From Sordariomycetes sp. S80-01Y (Eukaryota > Ascomycota > Sordariomycetes): a stretch of DNA of 64,000 bases. Below are positions 47,279 through 59,188 of the stretch, one piece after another (position 1 is the first letter of the stretch; every line of letters starts with the position of its first letter). The stretch lies in assembly GCA_037042185.1 (NCBI GenBank), contig JAXQJY010000027.1, positions 1,798,001 to 1,862,000 of the forward strand, read 5' to 3'. A program made the translations under genes and the position numbers. The notes below the pieces were generated by a model that searched no databases, was not told the origin of the DNA, and was given only the letters and a program-made list of their open reading frames with translations.

Positions 47279-50200
47279 TGTCGTGGCCTGCGTCGTCGAT
47301 GCGAACGTTTGGACGTGGTCTCTGCATAAGGACAAGGCTGCTCAGTCGCAATGTTGTGGCATCAGGCGGGGGTCGCGGTGGGATGATGGTGGTTGCCGGC
47401 GTCTGGTGGCAAGGCGATTAGTCCTACGACATGGTGTGTGAGCAGTTGTTTCGTCGGCCTGAGGACACCGCGCAGAGGCCGAAGTGGCGGACAGCAAATT
47501 GTGCCTTCGAAGCTCGATATGTCCGACTTGGACGAGGACGGACTGGAGCGAACATACCTGAGGTGTTGAGGTGCTGAGGAGCGTGGTGTACAGCTCCGCA
47601 CTCTTTCAACGGCGTGTGTTCATTGGTGGGGTACAAGGGGAAGGTACTGCTAGAAACCACCTGCACAACGGAGTCAGGGACCTGGCAAAGAGTCAGACCT
47701 CAAGTTCGCTCGATAGCTTGAAAGCTTCTAAACAAAAGCGAAGACGGGAACATTAGTTGAAATACAAAAGTCAAGGCTTTTTGAGCATCGGTCGCAAAGC
47801 AGTGAGCCTCCTTGTCATGTATTCCGAAGTACCGGTACCCTCTGGTTCGCATCTGTCCGCGCACCACTCATGAGAAGGCGACGGAAATTGACAATTAGAC
47901 AGTCCCGGGTGTGCCCTCGTCCGCCATCAGAAGGAACAGGAACAAATTCAATTATAATTCAGCTTGGACTTACGGAACCGAAGCACTTTATGTTCGAGAT
48001 TCGGATGGCTTGCTTGTGTGAGTTCGTTCCAGTCAGGAGGCAAATGTCGGACTTGAAGGTGAGCATGTCAAGCACTCGGAAGTTGGCGAAGATGGATCAG
48101 GCCACTTCTCAGAACTGCGAGTAATTACATATTTGTACATGAATGCCTCAGAAGCTTCGTGATTCATCTCTGTTTGCGCCCAGCGCTTTGTAAGGTTGCC
48201 ACGCTCACAGGCATGAACAGGTGCAAAGCGAGGTTTGCCGTGAATCAGGCTTGGACATGCCTTGCTACCTCAGCCTGATCATTTTTCACCGAAGTCAAAG
48301 GCTGTTCGCAATCAGGAAACTATTGCCTTATTATTCTCCAGAGCAGTCAGAGACTCCTGAACTTATTTTTGGTTTGCATTAGCTCTGACCTGAGCTTGCC
48401 TGGTCAGGGCCGCAGGGTAGGCAGACGAACGACGACACACCCCGAGCCATACAACCGACTACCTAGGCTGGCTTCTCGCCATGAACCAAACGCCCCTTAT
48501 CCTATACCAAAGCGCTGTCAGGCGCAGCTCGGCTGGTTCCGTTACTATGCGCCCTATTTCCACCCTCCAGACTGCCTTCCAGTATTTTGCGTTCCGACTT
48601 TGCAGCTGATCACCCTGCAAATCCCAGGGTGTTCCGGATCCGATCCAGGTACGTTTTGGTGAACACGAGGACCGGTGGCTATTTGACCACCCTCGTCCTC
48701 TGCACAATTCGCTGACACTCCGCTGCGCCTCCACGTACGATCGCGTACGCCGACCCATCTGAAGACGAGGACTTGTCAGGTCCTCGAAGTTCAGTTCGGT
48801 CGGCCTTGACCGCGTCGGACGCAGTACGACAAAGTCCGGGAAAACTTTTCTTTCATTCTAGAACAAACCGCGCATCAATACAGTGTTACGGCTTGGGCCG
48901 GATCTACGCGGCACCCGAGCGACCGCAATGCGCCGCCCCTGAGCTGCCTAATACATAGAAGCAACTCACGGATGTTGGCTTGTTGCTTCAGCTCGAGGCA
49001 TCTGAGTCATGGCTTGCAACGGGCCGAAGTTGAAGATCACCGCAGGTGTTGACTCGCTCATTTCAGCCTTGCTTCAGACGACCTCTCGGACTCACCCGAG
49101 CACGTCTTTGGTCAGGAGTTGTCACGCCTCATTGCGTCCTCAGCATTGCAAATTATCATGTCTTCGCCACGCTGACGCCGCCCCGAGATTACGAAGGCCA
49201 GTATTCGGCATGTTCTTGCACGTCAGTGAGTCCCGGCCGACCGCTCAGCGTTCAGCATCTCTCTTATTCACTGCAATTGGAAGAAGGCAACGATGTCATA
49301 CCGCGCGAGCCTGGATTGTCGACAAGCTCAGCAATCTCTTGGATGAGGTTCGTCAGGGCATGGGTTCCCTGAGACTGCGCTTGACGCACTGCGTGGGGTT
49401 TACTACTGCCCTTCTGCCCTCCCTCCTCGGATGATCCTATGACTGGGTGTTTGGGCGTCCCAGGACCGTCAAGGCCAGGGTCATTCATGCCGAAAAAGGA
49501 GGCAGGTTACTCGAGGCGATCTTCACAACACAAAGGTTCTGGCTGACTTGTCCGCGCTTCGTTGGGCCTCCAAATGACTTGTCGAATCCTACCTGGGTAG
49601 TGCCCAACCCACCTACGCTGCTCCCACCCCTGGGCGCCAGAACCCCGGAAAACCGACCGCGGATTGATACTGAACGCAGCAGGTGTCCTGCAGTCTCGCT
49701 TCGAGACGGAGTTTCTGTCACAACAAGGGCGACAAGGCGACCTCCCAGTCGATGCTCCGATTCGAATCAGACCACGCCTCTTCCCGTGACTGGCAGTTTT
49801 GGCGCCCAGTGGCCTCACTTTAGGCACATTGCGGACCGTCGACGTGGTCAGGCGTAGAAAGGGCTGGCGCCTTCCGTGTCTTTTAGGGAGATTATGTGTT
49901 ACAGACACTCTAGGTACGGAAGCGACCAGGCTGTCTATCTCCTGTTGTGAATAGGCTGCACACCATCCATTGGTTGCGCCCAACCGGCCTGACGTCGTCT
50001 TGCTTGAGCACGACTGCTCTCAGTCCTACTCTTCCAGGCGACAGAAGCTTGTGTGCATGTCAGCGAAGCTCCTGGCCGGTAACACATGATGTTCCATTAT
50101 CTCTACGGAGTTTTGGGTGTTCCTGTGTGCAGAGCTGGACACTGCGTTCCCAGCTTGACGGGTCGATTATCCACGCTGTTCCGACTGACATCAGATACGG

Positions 50201-51995
50201 GCAGATGACGTTGGACAGAGTGTGCATTGGCGAAAGCCTCGTTGTGCAGAAGCCCAGAGCTTCACAACTTCTCGTGTCACCCGAAAACTTGAGCATGATA
50301 ACCTGGTCTGGATCTCGAAGCGATGCATCCCACGGTCGGCAGGCGGGCAGACACTCAAGGCTCAGCTGTTTGGAGTGTCACATGAGCTTGCCTGAAGTTT
50401 GCCTTCCAGCCCTACCTACCTTCTGCTGGGCGTCTATTATTTTCGCACATGGAAGGAAAGCTTTTGTGCGTCCCAAGCATCGACCGGCCTGCAAGGATAT
50501 AGTTGGCACTATGCTGTGTGACCTCGGTCAAGTTGGGCTCGAGATCATCTCATGATTCTCGAACCTTCTTGCGGCTGTGAACACGAGCTAGCTAGGGCAG
50601 GCAGTGACATGCCCAGGGCCCAGCAAGTTGTATCGGATGCTACCTCCTGTGAGTCTGTCGCAGTATTCTCGCATTGAATAGACGGCTGGGAACCGTCAAA
50701 TGCTCGCACCCGGTACTGCCACCACCCGCTTCTGTTGTTTTCGCGGTTGCACGATGGGTCACTTAATATGCAGGCTCTACTTGAAAGGAAGTTGCGCACG
50801 GCATCTCGAAGTCCATGACTGGCAGCTTGCCTTCCTGCATGCGGCCGCGAAATCATATTATGGTATCTCTACGAGCTCTAGGTCTTTACACAAGACAGGC
50901 TAAGGTTTCTTGCTTCCCCACGAGACGCTTCAATCCTCTTCGGTGGCTACGAGAACCAATTACCTGTCCTGTCCCAATGCGAACCAGTGTGACTTGTAGT
51001 TGTTGGCCTGCTCTCTCCAGGCCGGTGACCACCTGCCAGAATCAGGCGCAAGGCGGCATGTGTTGCCTTCTAACGATAATCGAGGCTTTCAAGAGGCGCA
51101 ATGGTCAAAGAATGGGACGCTGTTGGTCTCTCTGTTGGTCCTGGAACCCGCGCGGTCAAGAGAGCGGCCGCAGATCAGGCCACGAAAGGCCACAAAAGGC
51201 CACGAAGGGCCACGGGGCTAGTTGTCAATGCAACGAATTCGCCGCCGGTGACGAGATGGCCAGAGCTGAAGTTTGTTTATTGATCCGTGTCTGGTCTCTC
51301 GCTTGCAAACGGTTGGTGAAGGTTCCAACTTGGCAAGCATAGGAACGCTTGGGGTTATGTTGGCCGGGGCCTTGAGGCCCAATCAATGCCGCCTCGTCTC
51401 AATCGGGTCACTTTCGTCGATGTTCGTCACAACAAATGGAGTCCGCCCATCTATCACGCGTCAACAGCAACGTTTCAAGGTTACAATGCGCCCCTCGTTA
51501 TTGAAAGGTAGACACGTGGACCGCCTCATTATATCAACCGCCCCGATCCGCCTATATTTACAACACATCAGGCTCGAAAGACCTTCATGCGCTCTAGAAG
51601 CATGGCTGGGACGAGGACGTCTGTCGGATCTGTTCTGTTTCGTTGGGTGACGCACCGCCCGGGGCTTACGTTGGCTGAGCTGAACGCAAGGCAACTGTAG
51701 ACGAGAGGCTGTCATGCGCCCGCAACAACAGTCGTAGCTAACCTAGCAAAGGGAATTATCGACGCCATGAGGTTTGCGGTTCGCGATTGGACAGACAGCA
51801 ATCCAATTCCGCCGTTTTTTGTGAGGCTGCACATCACGAGGGGAAGATAGGGATCTCAGGGGTTGGCTACCTGCCTCCCTAGTTCATTTGGAATAACACT
51901 TCTGCCAAAGTATGGCAATGTACATTTTGTATTGATACAGCGCCGGGCTGATGTCTTCTCTGATGCCCTGCGGCGAACTATTCTGACTGAGGCCT
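47279..51995. other. 4.7 kb without a supported gene
   Basis: The left end holds the promoter of the Est1-domain gene. Open frames at 49947-50555 and elsewhere lack ATG starts or motifs. A decamer repeat (51177-51216) is listed separately. The right end is the 3' flank of TCD1. I see nothing else. Confidence 0.5.
51177..51216. repeat. Decamer tandem repeat, four copies
   Basis: Four 10-base units AGGCCACGAA, AGGCCACAAA, AGGCCACGAA, GGGCCACGGG follow each other without gaps. It is a small minisatellite in non-coding sequence. Confidence 0.85.
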
Positions 51996-53564
51996 TCATC
52001 GGTATTGCTCGTAAGCCTCGATCTGCTTCTGTTTCTTCTCCACCAGCGCAATGGTCTCAGGATGGTACAGGTCTTCAACGCTCTTGTCGCTCTTGAAGAT
52101 CTCCCTCTCATGCCTTATCGCTTCTTCCTTCGTCATGCAAACAAGCTCAGAGAGCTTGAAATTGGCTGTCTTCTGGTACTCCTTGTCGCCCTCCCTTCCC
52201 AGGAACGCAACACTGTCTTCCGGCTTCTTCCATCGAACCATCACGAGACGAGTCGAAACTTTTGACAAAACACTCTTGCCGTTGTATAAATCGTCCACGA
52301 GGAAGGCGACGTCGCTGGGAGTCAAGGGTATCTTCAGGCCTATGAGGCCAGGGTGGTACACCCTCGCCAACCGCTCCTCGAAGCTTTGGACGTAGTTGAA
52401 GATGGCGTCGTACATCTTGTCCCTTCCCTTTGCTGGGACGTATTCGATCGGATAGCCGCTAATGCTGAGGATGACGTGGTTAGCAAGAGTCAGCCCGAAT
52501 ACCGCAGGCATAGTCCCCAACACTGGCAGAATCCGAACGCGAAAGTTGGGCATGGCTGCGAGATCACCGACCGCGCCTTTCTCAAACTCCTCATCCGGAA
52601 GTGGGAGGAGCTCTGCCTTTCCGTTGCCCGACTGCTCTGTGGAGAAGACAGACGTGATGCCCTTTGTGACGCCTTGCAATTTGAGTCTTCGCCTCGTTGA
52701 TCGCGAGAGCCCATCGTCTGTCGTTGCTGAAATGTCACCTACAATGATCCTGGTGGGATCACTCTTGCAGCCAGCACCCATCGAGGAGATCACGGGCAAC
52801 CCGTTCTCGTGGCAGAACCTGAGGAGGTCAACTTTAGTGTCGATGTTATCTATGGCATCGATGACGAAAGATGGCTTTTGACCATTCCAATCCCCTAGCA
52901 GCCTCTTCGCAGCTTGATCTTCGTACTTCTCCTGCTTGAGGTCAAACTTGACCCAGGGGGCAATGGCTTGCAGCCTCTTCTGTAGGCATTGCACTTTGCT
53001 CACGCCAACATCCGCGAGCGTAGCAACAGAGTGTCTGTTCAGGGAGCTCAGAGAGACTTGGTCGAAGTCGATTAGCCTCAGCTTCGACACACCGGACCTC
53101 GCAAGCGACGCCGCGCAGTGAGAACCAACCCCGCCGCAGCCCACCACCACGATGAAGGCATCACGTAACTTGGCAAGTCCCTCGTCACCAAGGAAAACCC
53201 TGTTTCTAGCTAGTTGCTCGAGAATGAGGTCCTCATCGAAGTCCCCAGCTTGCGCCCTTTGGGCGAGAGCTAGGTTGCGGGCATCTTCTTTGTCGGCTGG
53301 CGATTGTGTTTCTGATGCGCCAAAGCTGTTGATCTGTGGGTGTCAGCGCCGTATTCCAATGGTCGCGTCCGAAAGCTCCCTCACCCTTCGGATCTTGTGA
53401 CCGTCTGCAAGTGACGGTATTGAGCTCTTCAGCTCCGACAGTCGCTCTTCTCTTTCAAGGGCTTGGTATCCCAGTAACAGCGAAGCAACTGTCACTCCTG
53501 AGGCGATTGCGGTTGCCAGGAGCTGGACCCGGTGATTCGAAAAATCAGGTATATAGGAGGCCAT
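51996..53564 (-). CDS. TCD1: tRNA threonylcarbamoyladenosine dehydratase, Tcd1/TcdA type
   Basis: Exons 53564-53385 and 53333-51996 give 505 residues; the 51-base intron falls in phase after HKIRR. Residues 14-35 form a single membrane span, as in the yeast Tcd1/Tcd2 proteins of the mitochondrial outer membrane. The E1-like ThiF/MoeB domain follows: ATP-binding GCGGVGSHCAASLARSG (125-141), LIDFDQVSLSSLNRH (148-161) and FVIDAIDNIDTK for substrate activation. GAGCKSDPTRI is characteristic of the TcdA branch. The enzyme uses ATP to cyclise t6A at position 37 of ANN-decoding tRNAs to ct6A. The C-terminal 200 residues (from about LPLPDEEFEKG) are the fungal extension. It shares a 281-base divergent promoter with the next gene. 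Confidence 0.95.
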
Positions 53565-53845
53565 CTTTTTGCATCATGTATTCAGACAATTGATTATTGT
53601 TTGAGAAATATACAACCGTATCGGAACTCGAACCTCAAAAGTGCAATTCGATGGGTGGTATGATGAAAGTTTCCGTGAGCTTAGTCATCCCAAATAGTTC
53701 CCTGCGACGCTAAGGTAGCGCCGCCGACCTTCACTTTCGACCATGGCCATGACATCGCAGACGCAAGTGACGACGACGGAATTCGAGATCCTGACGAACG
53801 ATTGCACTACAGGAACACTTACGTCTTGTATAGAACGCACTCAAC
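53565..53845. promoter_or_regulatory. Divergent promoter between TCD1 and the mitochondrial-type gene
   Basis: Only 281 bases separate the two ATGs, which point away from each other. No clear TATA box is seen in either direction. Both products have N-terminal features of mitochondrial membrane proteins, so shared control is plausible but inferred. Confidence 0.6.
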
Positions 53846-55543
53846 ATGCGGCCACGTCCGGTGGCCCGCCGAGCTTGGCTCGGCATCCCGCGACAGACAT
53901 GCCCACGCTTCCAGACTTCCGTGCCACTGCGCACTAGACAATCCCAACAGACCCGAAATGTTGCGACAAACACCCGTCCCACGATCTATGCCACCTCACC
54001 ATACTCTTCTCCATTGAACCGAGCGTACGCATCCGAACCGACCTTGCGCCAGAGATGGCTCCGTCACGAAGCCAAGCTCCTCGTTCGCTACCTCTGGATC
54101 TCCGTCGGCGGCGTCGCCTGCGTTGCCGTGCTGTACTTCTTCTACACAGAAGAGAAGCGTGAGCGCGAGTATCCGACACCACACGAATGGACGTTCCAGG
54201 AAAGGAAGCTGTATCGGGATGCACACAAGTGGACAAACCCGGAAATCAGAGTGAGCTGGAGTCGGGCCTTCCAACTGGCGAGGAATCTGTGCCTGGCATT
54301 CGAAGATGAGAACAGATCTGGGGGGAGCATTCCGCGATTACACGACATGTCAGATCCGAATGACGAGTTCTCGTGGGAGTTCGTATCACATGATGTGTCG
54401 GGCAAATCCGAGGAGTGGAGGAGGGGATACTTCGAGATCATCATGCTGGCGGCTAAAGCAGCCGGCCAGGTCGACGGATGGCTGAGAGATAAGAATGACA
54501 AGAACAACATGGCATGGGCTCCCGAGTATATCATCGGGCCTTCAAATCCGCGACCCACCCCGATTCCGCCCAACGCACCGCCAGCGCCACGAGAGGAGGA
54601 TTGCTATGTTGCCTTTCCGCCGGCGGAGCGATACTATAGCAAGATATTAGCGACGAAGGGTTTCAACGAGAGGCAGCGGATGCAGGCCATACTCGAATAC
54701 GCCAACTTCGTAGAGCTGAAGAGGAGACCGCAGGATGCGCAAGCCTTGTTCAACATGGCTTTGAGTGTTGCCACCGAAGGCAGGGATCAGACACAATTGC
54801 CCTTTAACCCCAAGACCTTGATAATCAAGGACAAAGCGCCTGCACCTTCAGAAAACATGCTGGATGCTATCACAGCTATCGCAAACAACAAGGCACGTAA
54901 CGGCGAAGCCGCGGCTGCTCTGCCTATTTACGTCTCCCTACTGAAAGCTCGACGTTCACTGCCGGAGCAAAAACAACAAACGCAGATTTCCCAGCCCGTG
55001 GAACCGAAGGTCAAGCCTCCCATGTACCGCCGCATCCTCGAGCTTCTAGGGGAACCTTCATATCCACCTCCCCCACCAGACGGCACTCAACCACCCTGGC
55101 GAAGCCCCGAGGAGCGCTGCCAAGAGGCATCCTTGACGCTCTATATCGGTGAGATCCTCTACGCCTCGAATTCGTACGAGGACGGTATCGCCTGGACGCG
55201 TGAGGGAGTAGACATCTCAGAGGAGCAGTTGCGAGGCATGTCGCACCTCACCAAGCGCGAGGTTCAAGTCCCCAAGACGCGGTGTCGTGAGTGCTTGCAG
55301 ACAGGCTTGCAAAATTGGTCCGTGATGGTGACCAGGCTGGCCGCTGATGAGAGGGCCAGAAGGGAGGCGAAGAAGGAGGGCAAGTCAGGCATACTCTCGT
55401 TCTGGAGTGCTGCCGAGACGCCGGCGGACGGGCGATGGGAGGCCGAGGGTCTGGTCGTCCTGGAGAGGATGAAGAGAACGCTGGACTTGCTGGAGGATGT
55501 CAACAGGCTGGATAAGGGGCCGACGAGATATTTCAGTGCTTAG
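53846..55543 (+). CDS. Mitochondrial-type single-span membrane protein, TPR-like
   Basis: An intron-free frame from an ATG at 53846 gives 565 residues. The first 75 residues are rich in Arg, Ser and Thr and almost free of acids, as in a mitochondrial presequence. A membrane span follows at about 79-100 (YLWISVGGVACVAVLYFFY), then a charged EEKRERE and a conserved-looking soluble domain facing one side (RKLYRDAHKWTNPEIRVSW, YFEIIMLAAKAAGQVDGWL). Helical pairs such as RMQAILEYANFVELKRR and AQALFNMALSVA look like TPR units. A Pro-rich linker lies near residue 400. Orthologues occur across Sordariomycetes, and I recall transporter-like database names for some; one span and a large soluble part do not fit a transporter. 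The function is not known to me; inner-membrane assembly or tethering is a guess. Confidence 0.88.
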   Translation: MRPRPVARRAWLGIPRQTCPRFQTSVPLRTRQSQQTRNVATNTRPTIYATSPYSSPLNRAYASEPTLRQRWLRHEAKLLVRYLWISVGGVACVAVLYFFYTEEKREREYPTPHEWTFQERKLYRDAHKWTNPEIRVSWSRAFQLARNLCLAFEDENRSGGSIPRLHDMSDPNDEFSWEFVSHDVSGKSEEWRRGYFEIIMLAAKAAGQVDGWLRDKNDKNNMAWAPEYIIGPSNPRPTPIPPNAPPAPREEDCYVAFPPAERYYSKILATKGFNERQRMQAILEYANFVELKRRPQDAQALFNMALSVATEGRDQTQLPFNPKTLIIKDKAPAPSENMLDAITAIANNKARNGEAAAALPIYVSLLKARRSLPEQKQQTQISQPVEPKVKPPMYRRILELLGEPSYPPPPPDGTQPPWRSPEERCQEASLTLYIGEILYASNSYEDGIAWTREGVDISEEQLRGMSHLTKREVQVPKTRCRECLQTGLQNWSVMVTRLAADERARREAKKEGKSGILSFWSAAETPADGRWEAEGLVVLERMKRTLDLLEDVNRLDKGPTRYFSA

Positions 55544-55695
55544 CTGCGGCCATACACCAGCAGCGCAGCGAGAGCCTTGGCTTCTTTTGTATCACCCGTG
55601 GGCAAGTGTATCACCATTCCTGTAACCCCAATACTAGCGATCCATCGTACTTTATAATCGATATCACCCTATCTCTAAGGGAGAAATTACTCGCA

Positions 55696-57178
55696 TTATT
55701 TTCCACCGTCTTCATCAGCGTCCAAGGCCTGCTTGGCAATTGCTTGACCCGTTTCCTCGTACTCTACCCAACTGCTGTTTCGCCTCCTCTGGTCCTCCAA
55801 AATGCCGGGATCAAGGACAGTCAGCCCTGGCTTATCGTCGTCAGAGGGCTTGTTCCAGGCTGCATCGTCCACTTCATTTTCTTCATATGGGCCTTGCTCC
55901 TCCGCCGGAAATTCCCACTGGGCAGTGACATCGACAATCTCCTCATTCTCAGCGTCGGGGTTCTTGGCCATGAAGGCAAGCCAGTCGAGCATTGGAGACA
56001 TCGCGGTGATAAAGATGCATTCGATGTGATTAGGCTCGCCGGAGGAGTAAGTAGGCATACCCAGAGCTTGGATAACGTGGGCCTGGGAGCCTAGGGGCCC
56101 CGCGAGGGCGGTATGAACCGGCATAGGGCAGACCATGTAGTTCCTCGCACGCTGGCAAGTTAGCTTTGTCAAACTGTAATGAGGTACGTTCACTGACCTT
56201 GGAGAGGAAACCCTTGAAGTCCTCGTTGTGTAGAGTGTCTGCTGGACAGATCGTGTCCATCAGCAACATCGCACTCATCCTCCTGCTCCATTTCTGCCAA
56301 ACCTTTTCCTGGTCTAGGTACACCTGGACGCGTTCGCACAAATCCCCCACCACTATGACATCAATCTTGGCTTCACTGTGAAGAACACGAGGAAGATACT
56401 CTTCAAAGATGTGTGCGACGTGGCTTTCAGGGGTCTCGTGGCCCTTGATCTGATTGACGTCGGGCAAGAACTTCCTGCCGCTGTCCACGAGCGTGCGGCG
56501 GCGGATGCGGTTGCTATTGCCGGCGGTGAGAACGCGCTTCTCGTCGGGGTACCAGTAGAGCTGTCCTGGGTTGGCGATGATGATACCAGGGGCTAGGCTG
56601 CCGCCGTGCTTAGGACCGTGGCTATGGAGATACTGGACCGCGGACACAAGGCTGCCTTTGTTAATGCCGCCGCGACCGTTTGCGACCCGGCCCGCAAGCA
56701 GACCCAGTGGCTTACTAGCTTCACCGATGAAAAGTACGATACGCCTCCTCTCGTTGAGATCTTTGCTCACAAAGATGGGAACGTGCTTGTCAGTCACAGG
56801 TGTGCCGACGGGGAGAGGCGTCTTCTCGAGTCCTTCATTGACGAGACGTCCTTCAACAATCTTCTCTAGAGCATCTTTTCATCCTGAGCACAACGTTTCA
56901 GGGTCGGGGGAAGCGAGGGCTGACTTACGATCGAAGGCGAAAGCCTGGCGATGGTTGATTCGATCGTTGCGATCGAGGTAGTGCTTGAAGTAGCATTCAA
57001 GATTCTCGATGGAGCGAATCTCGTCTTCTTCGTTGACGAAGTACCTACGACAAGTCGGTCCGTTAATCAAGCAGATTCAGAGGGTAGAAGAAAGCGTGGT
57101 GGCATACCCGAGATCTTGCAAGTTCGCTGGGAAGGAGACGTCCTCGGGCAGACCTGACCAATGTCGATGAAACATCAT
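55696..57178 (-). CDS. Arb2-like domain protein
   Basis: Exons 57178-57108, 57044-56929, 56874-56198 and 56151-55696 give 439 residues. Two ATGs in a row open the frame (57178 and 57175). Joins are in phase; the third acceptor (AAAG at 56875) is chosen because it avoids an in-frame stop and restores HALEKIVEGRL. The first 60 residues (LGYFVNEEDEIRSIENLECY) and the alpha/beta part (VPIFVSKDL, RIVLFIGEASKPLG, INKGSLVSAV, PGIIIANPGQLYWYPDEKR, IDVIVVGDLCERV) match the fungal Arb2-domain family. That family is named after fission yeast Arb2 of the Argonaute siRNA chaperone complex and is also found at the C-terminus of Hda1 deacetylases. The C-terminal 100 residues are acidic and disordered. Whether this relative acts in heterochromatin or RNAi is inference. 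It converges on the gene at 53846 with 152 bases between stops. Confidence 0.85.
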
Positions 57179-57713
57179 GAACACTTCTCTGTGAATTTGA
57201 GGAAGATTCTGAAGCAAACGAGGAATGGTGTAAATCGAGTGACGAGGGTGTGACTGAGGTCTGAAGGGAGGGACAAGAGACGAACTTGAAGTCGCCTTGA
57301 AAGCTGCAGGAGCTCAAATCGACTCGGAGCTGGACCTGGTGGGCTTTCCATCGCTCAAACTCCGTCCTCGATGTTTGAACATCAGCTGGACGTCATTAAT
57401 TGTACGATCTGCAAAGTAATACTTGGTATCAGGTTTGTTATGGCAGCGAGCAACATCACTCTCGCGTGGACTGACCGCGCGCGAGAGACGGCGATTTCAT
57501 AGAACCGGCCACCCTTAGTCACTCCAGAGAACTACCTCCAGGCCGCAGGACATTCAGTGAATTCATATCTACAGGAACACAGCATTTTAGCTGTCCAGGG
57601 ACATCGCATCCCGCCAAAGCAAACAACGCCATCCCATGCTCCCATAAAGAGGGTCCCATCCAAACACCTCGCCAAACTACAGAATTCGAAACACAATCAT
57701 GCCGCTTCGCTCC

Positions 57714-59188
57714 TCACTTCCCTCCGCTAGGATTTCCGCCGGGAGCGTATCGGCTGCGGAAAGCTCCGCTGATGGAAAAGCGGCTGCTCGCACCCGGCCG
57801 ATTCATGTGACTAGCCAGCGCCTCCTCCAACGCGCTCTGGGTAACTGATGCATCTATGGATACTGTGAGCATTCCCGGCGAGGCGACTGACCTAGTGCGA
57901 GGCAAACTTACCATCAAGATCGCTAAAGCTGCTGCCCATGCTAGGCGTGCCTTCGCTGCCTTCTCGGGACCCTTTGCCGCCTGGGCTTCTGCCTGCTAGC
58001 TCCGAGGTACGTCGCGGTGACAAGGGCCCGGGCTTTGGCTGCTCCCGTGATTTACCTGGGCGGTGGGCGAGAGGCGTATTGCTGTTGTCCGAATCCGAGG
58101 TGTGGGACTGATGCGCGCGTTGCGACTTTGCAGCTTGCTTGGCCCCGTGCCTAGATGTGCTACTCCGCCCGTCGCCTCGCAACGTGGAGGTCAGATCCTG
58201 CGCAGATGTCTGGGTCCCGGTCGTGGGTGGCTTGTAGGGCTGAAAAGCAGGCTCTGACTCATCGTCATCGTCGTCATGATACGTGTTGGAAGTGTCTCGC
58301 TGTGCGAGTCGTGGAGGCCTCCTAATGATCCTCGACTGCGCCGGACTTGACTCGTCTTCTGACTCCGAAGTCTCGCTGGACTCCTCAGCCGGGCCTGGGG
58401 ACGGTGTACTGTCTGCCTCACCATCTGCAGCCGCATCATACGGTTCGTCTGGCGTTGATGATATGGGCAATGACGATAGCCTTCGCCTGGCGCCTCCCTC
58501 TCCGGTCCGCACGCCAGTCGGAGCCCTACTGGAGCTCCCCGGCCTGGGCGATGATGATCCCCCAACGTCCCTAGGAACTGCTGTACCGGCCGACGTATTC
58601 CTAGACACTCCAGGTCTTGCCGAGGCATTCATCGGCGTTCCTGACCCACTGCCAGAATTTGGTGCGGTTGGGGAATCGCGACGGAGCGATCTCAGCCCTG
58701 CGGCTGACTCGGAGCCTGGTATTGGCGATGGTGCGCTCGAACCGCCCTTTGCGGCAGCCGTCGCCTTATTCAACTGGGCGCGAATTTGCGAGGCATGTCG
58801 TTCGGTAAGGTAGGCAACTTGGCGTAACAGGAAGTCAACGGGTACATCGAAGCGCTCGGATCTGGATACGGTGAGTTCAGGCGCGAGGCAATGGTCTCGT
58901 GAACGTACACTTGGTTCCCTAGTGCACAGGTCAGCCTGCATATATGGGCTAAAATAGGATCGAAGCTTACAATCAATCTCGGTTTGAGCTGCCTCTGATA
59001 GCAACTTCCACAGCGCTTCATCTTTGCTCGAGTCCCAGTCGACCTGGGCGCAAGCTGATCAGCCCCTCCAGTCCCACGCAGGAGCAGCTCGGCGAGCTTC
59101 AAGGTCCGAGACTTACCGGTGGTGGATCGACAAAGTCGCCCCGCGGGATAGGGAGCCTCACAAAGACGGTGAAGTCTTCGTCTTCCAT
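57714..59188 (-). CDS. ATG29: Autophagy-related protein 29
   Basis: Five exons (59188-59117, 59043-58971, 58918-58909, 58861-57912, 57853-57714) give 414 residues. The N-terminus (FTVFVRLPIPRGDFVDPPP, then VDWDSSKDEALWKLLSEAA) and the core (SERFDVPVDFLLRQVAYLT, ERHASQIRAQ) are diagnostic of Atg29. With Atg17 and Atg31 it forms the scaffold that starts autophagosome formation at the phagophore assembly site. The 10-base exon 3 supplies WNQV and is needed to keep the conserved core continuous. Residues about 100-370 are a long Ser/Pro/Asp-rich disordered region with several SP sites, in keeping with the phosphorylated tail of the yeast protein. The last exon restores the conserved end (ASVTQSALEEALASHM, FRSRYAPGG). 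Introns are 73, 52, 47 and 58 bases. Confidence 0.93.

Noticed and set aside
49947-50555. Plus-strand frame of 202 codons
   Set aside because: Starts with GTG, has no motif and no intron-linked continuation.
53590-53660. tRNA-like B box near 53625 on the minus strand
   Set aside because: A GGTTCGAGTTCC is present, but no A box, acceptor stem or anticodon arm can be folded around it.
58770-59102. Alternative minus frame through the ATG29 introns
   Set aside because: It avoids the microexon but loses the conserved SERFDVPVDF core of Atg29, so the spliced reading is preferred.
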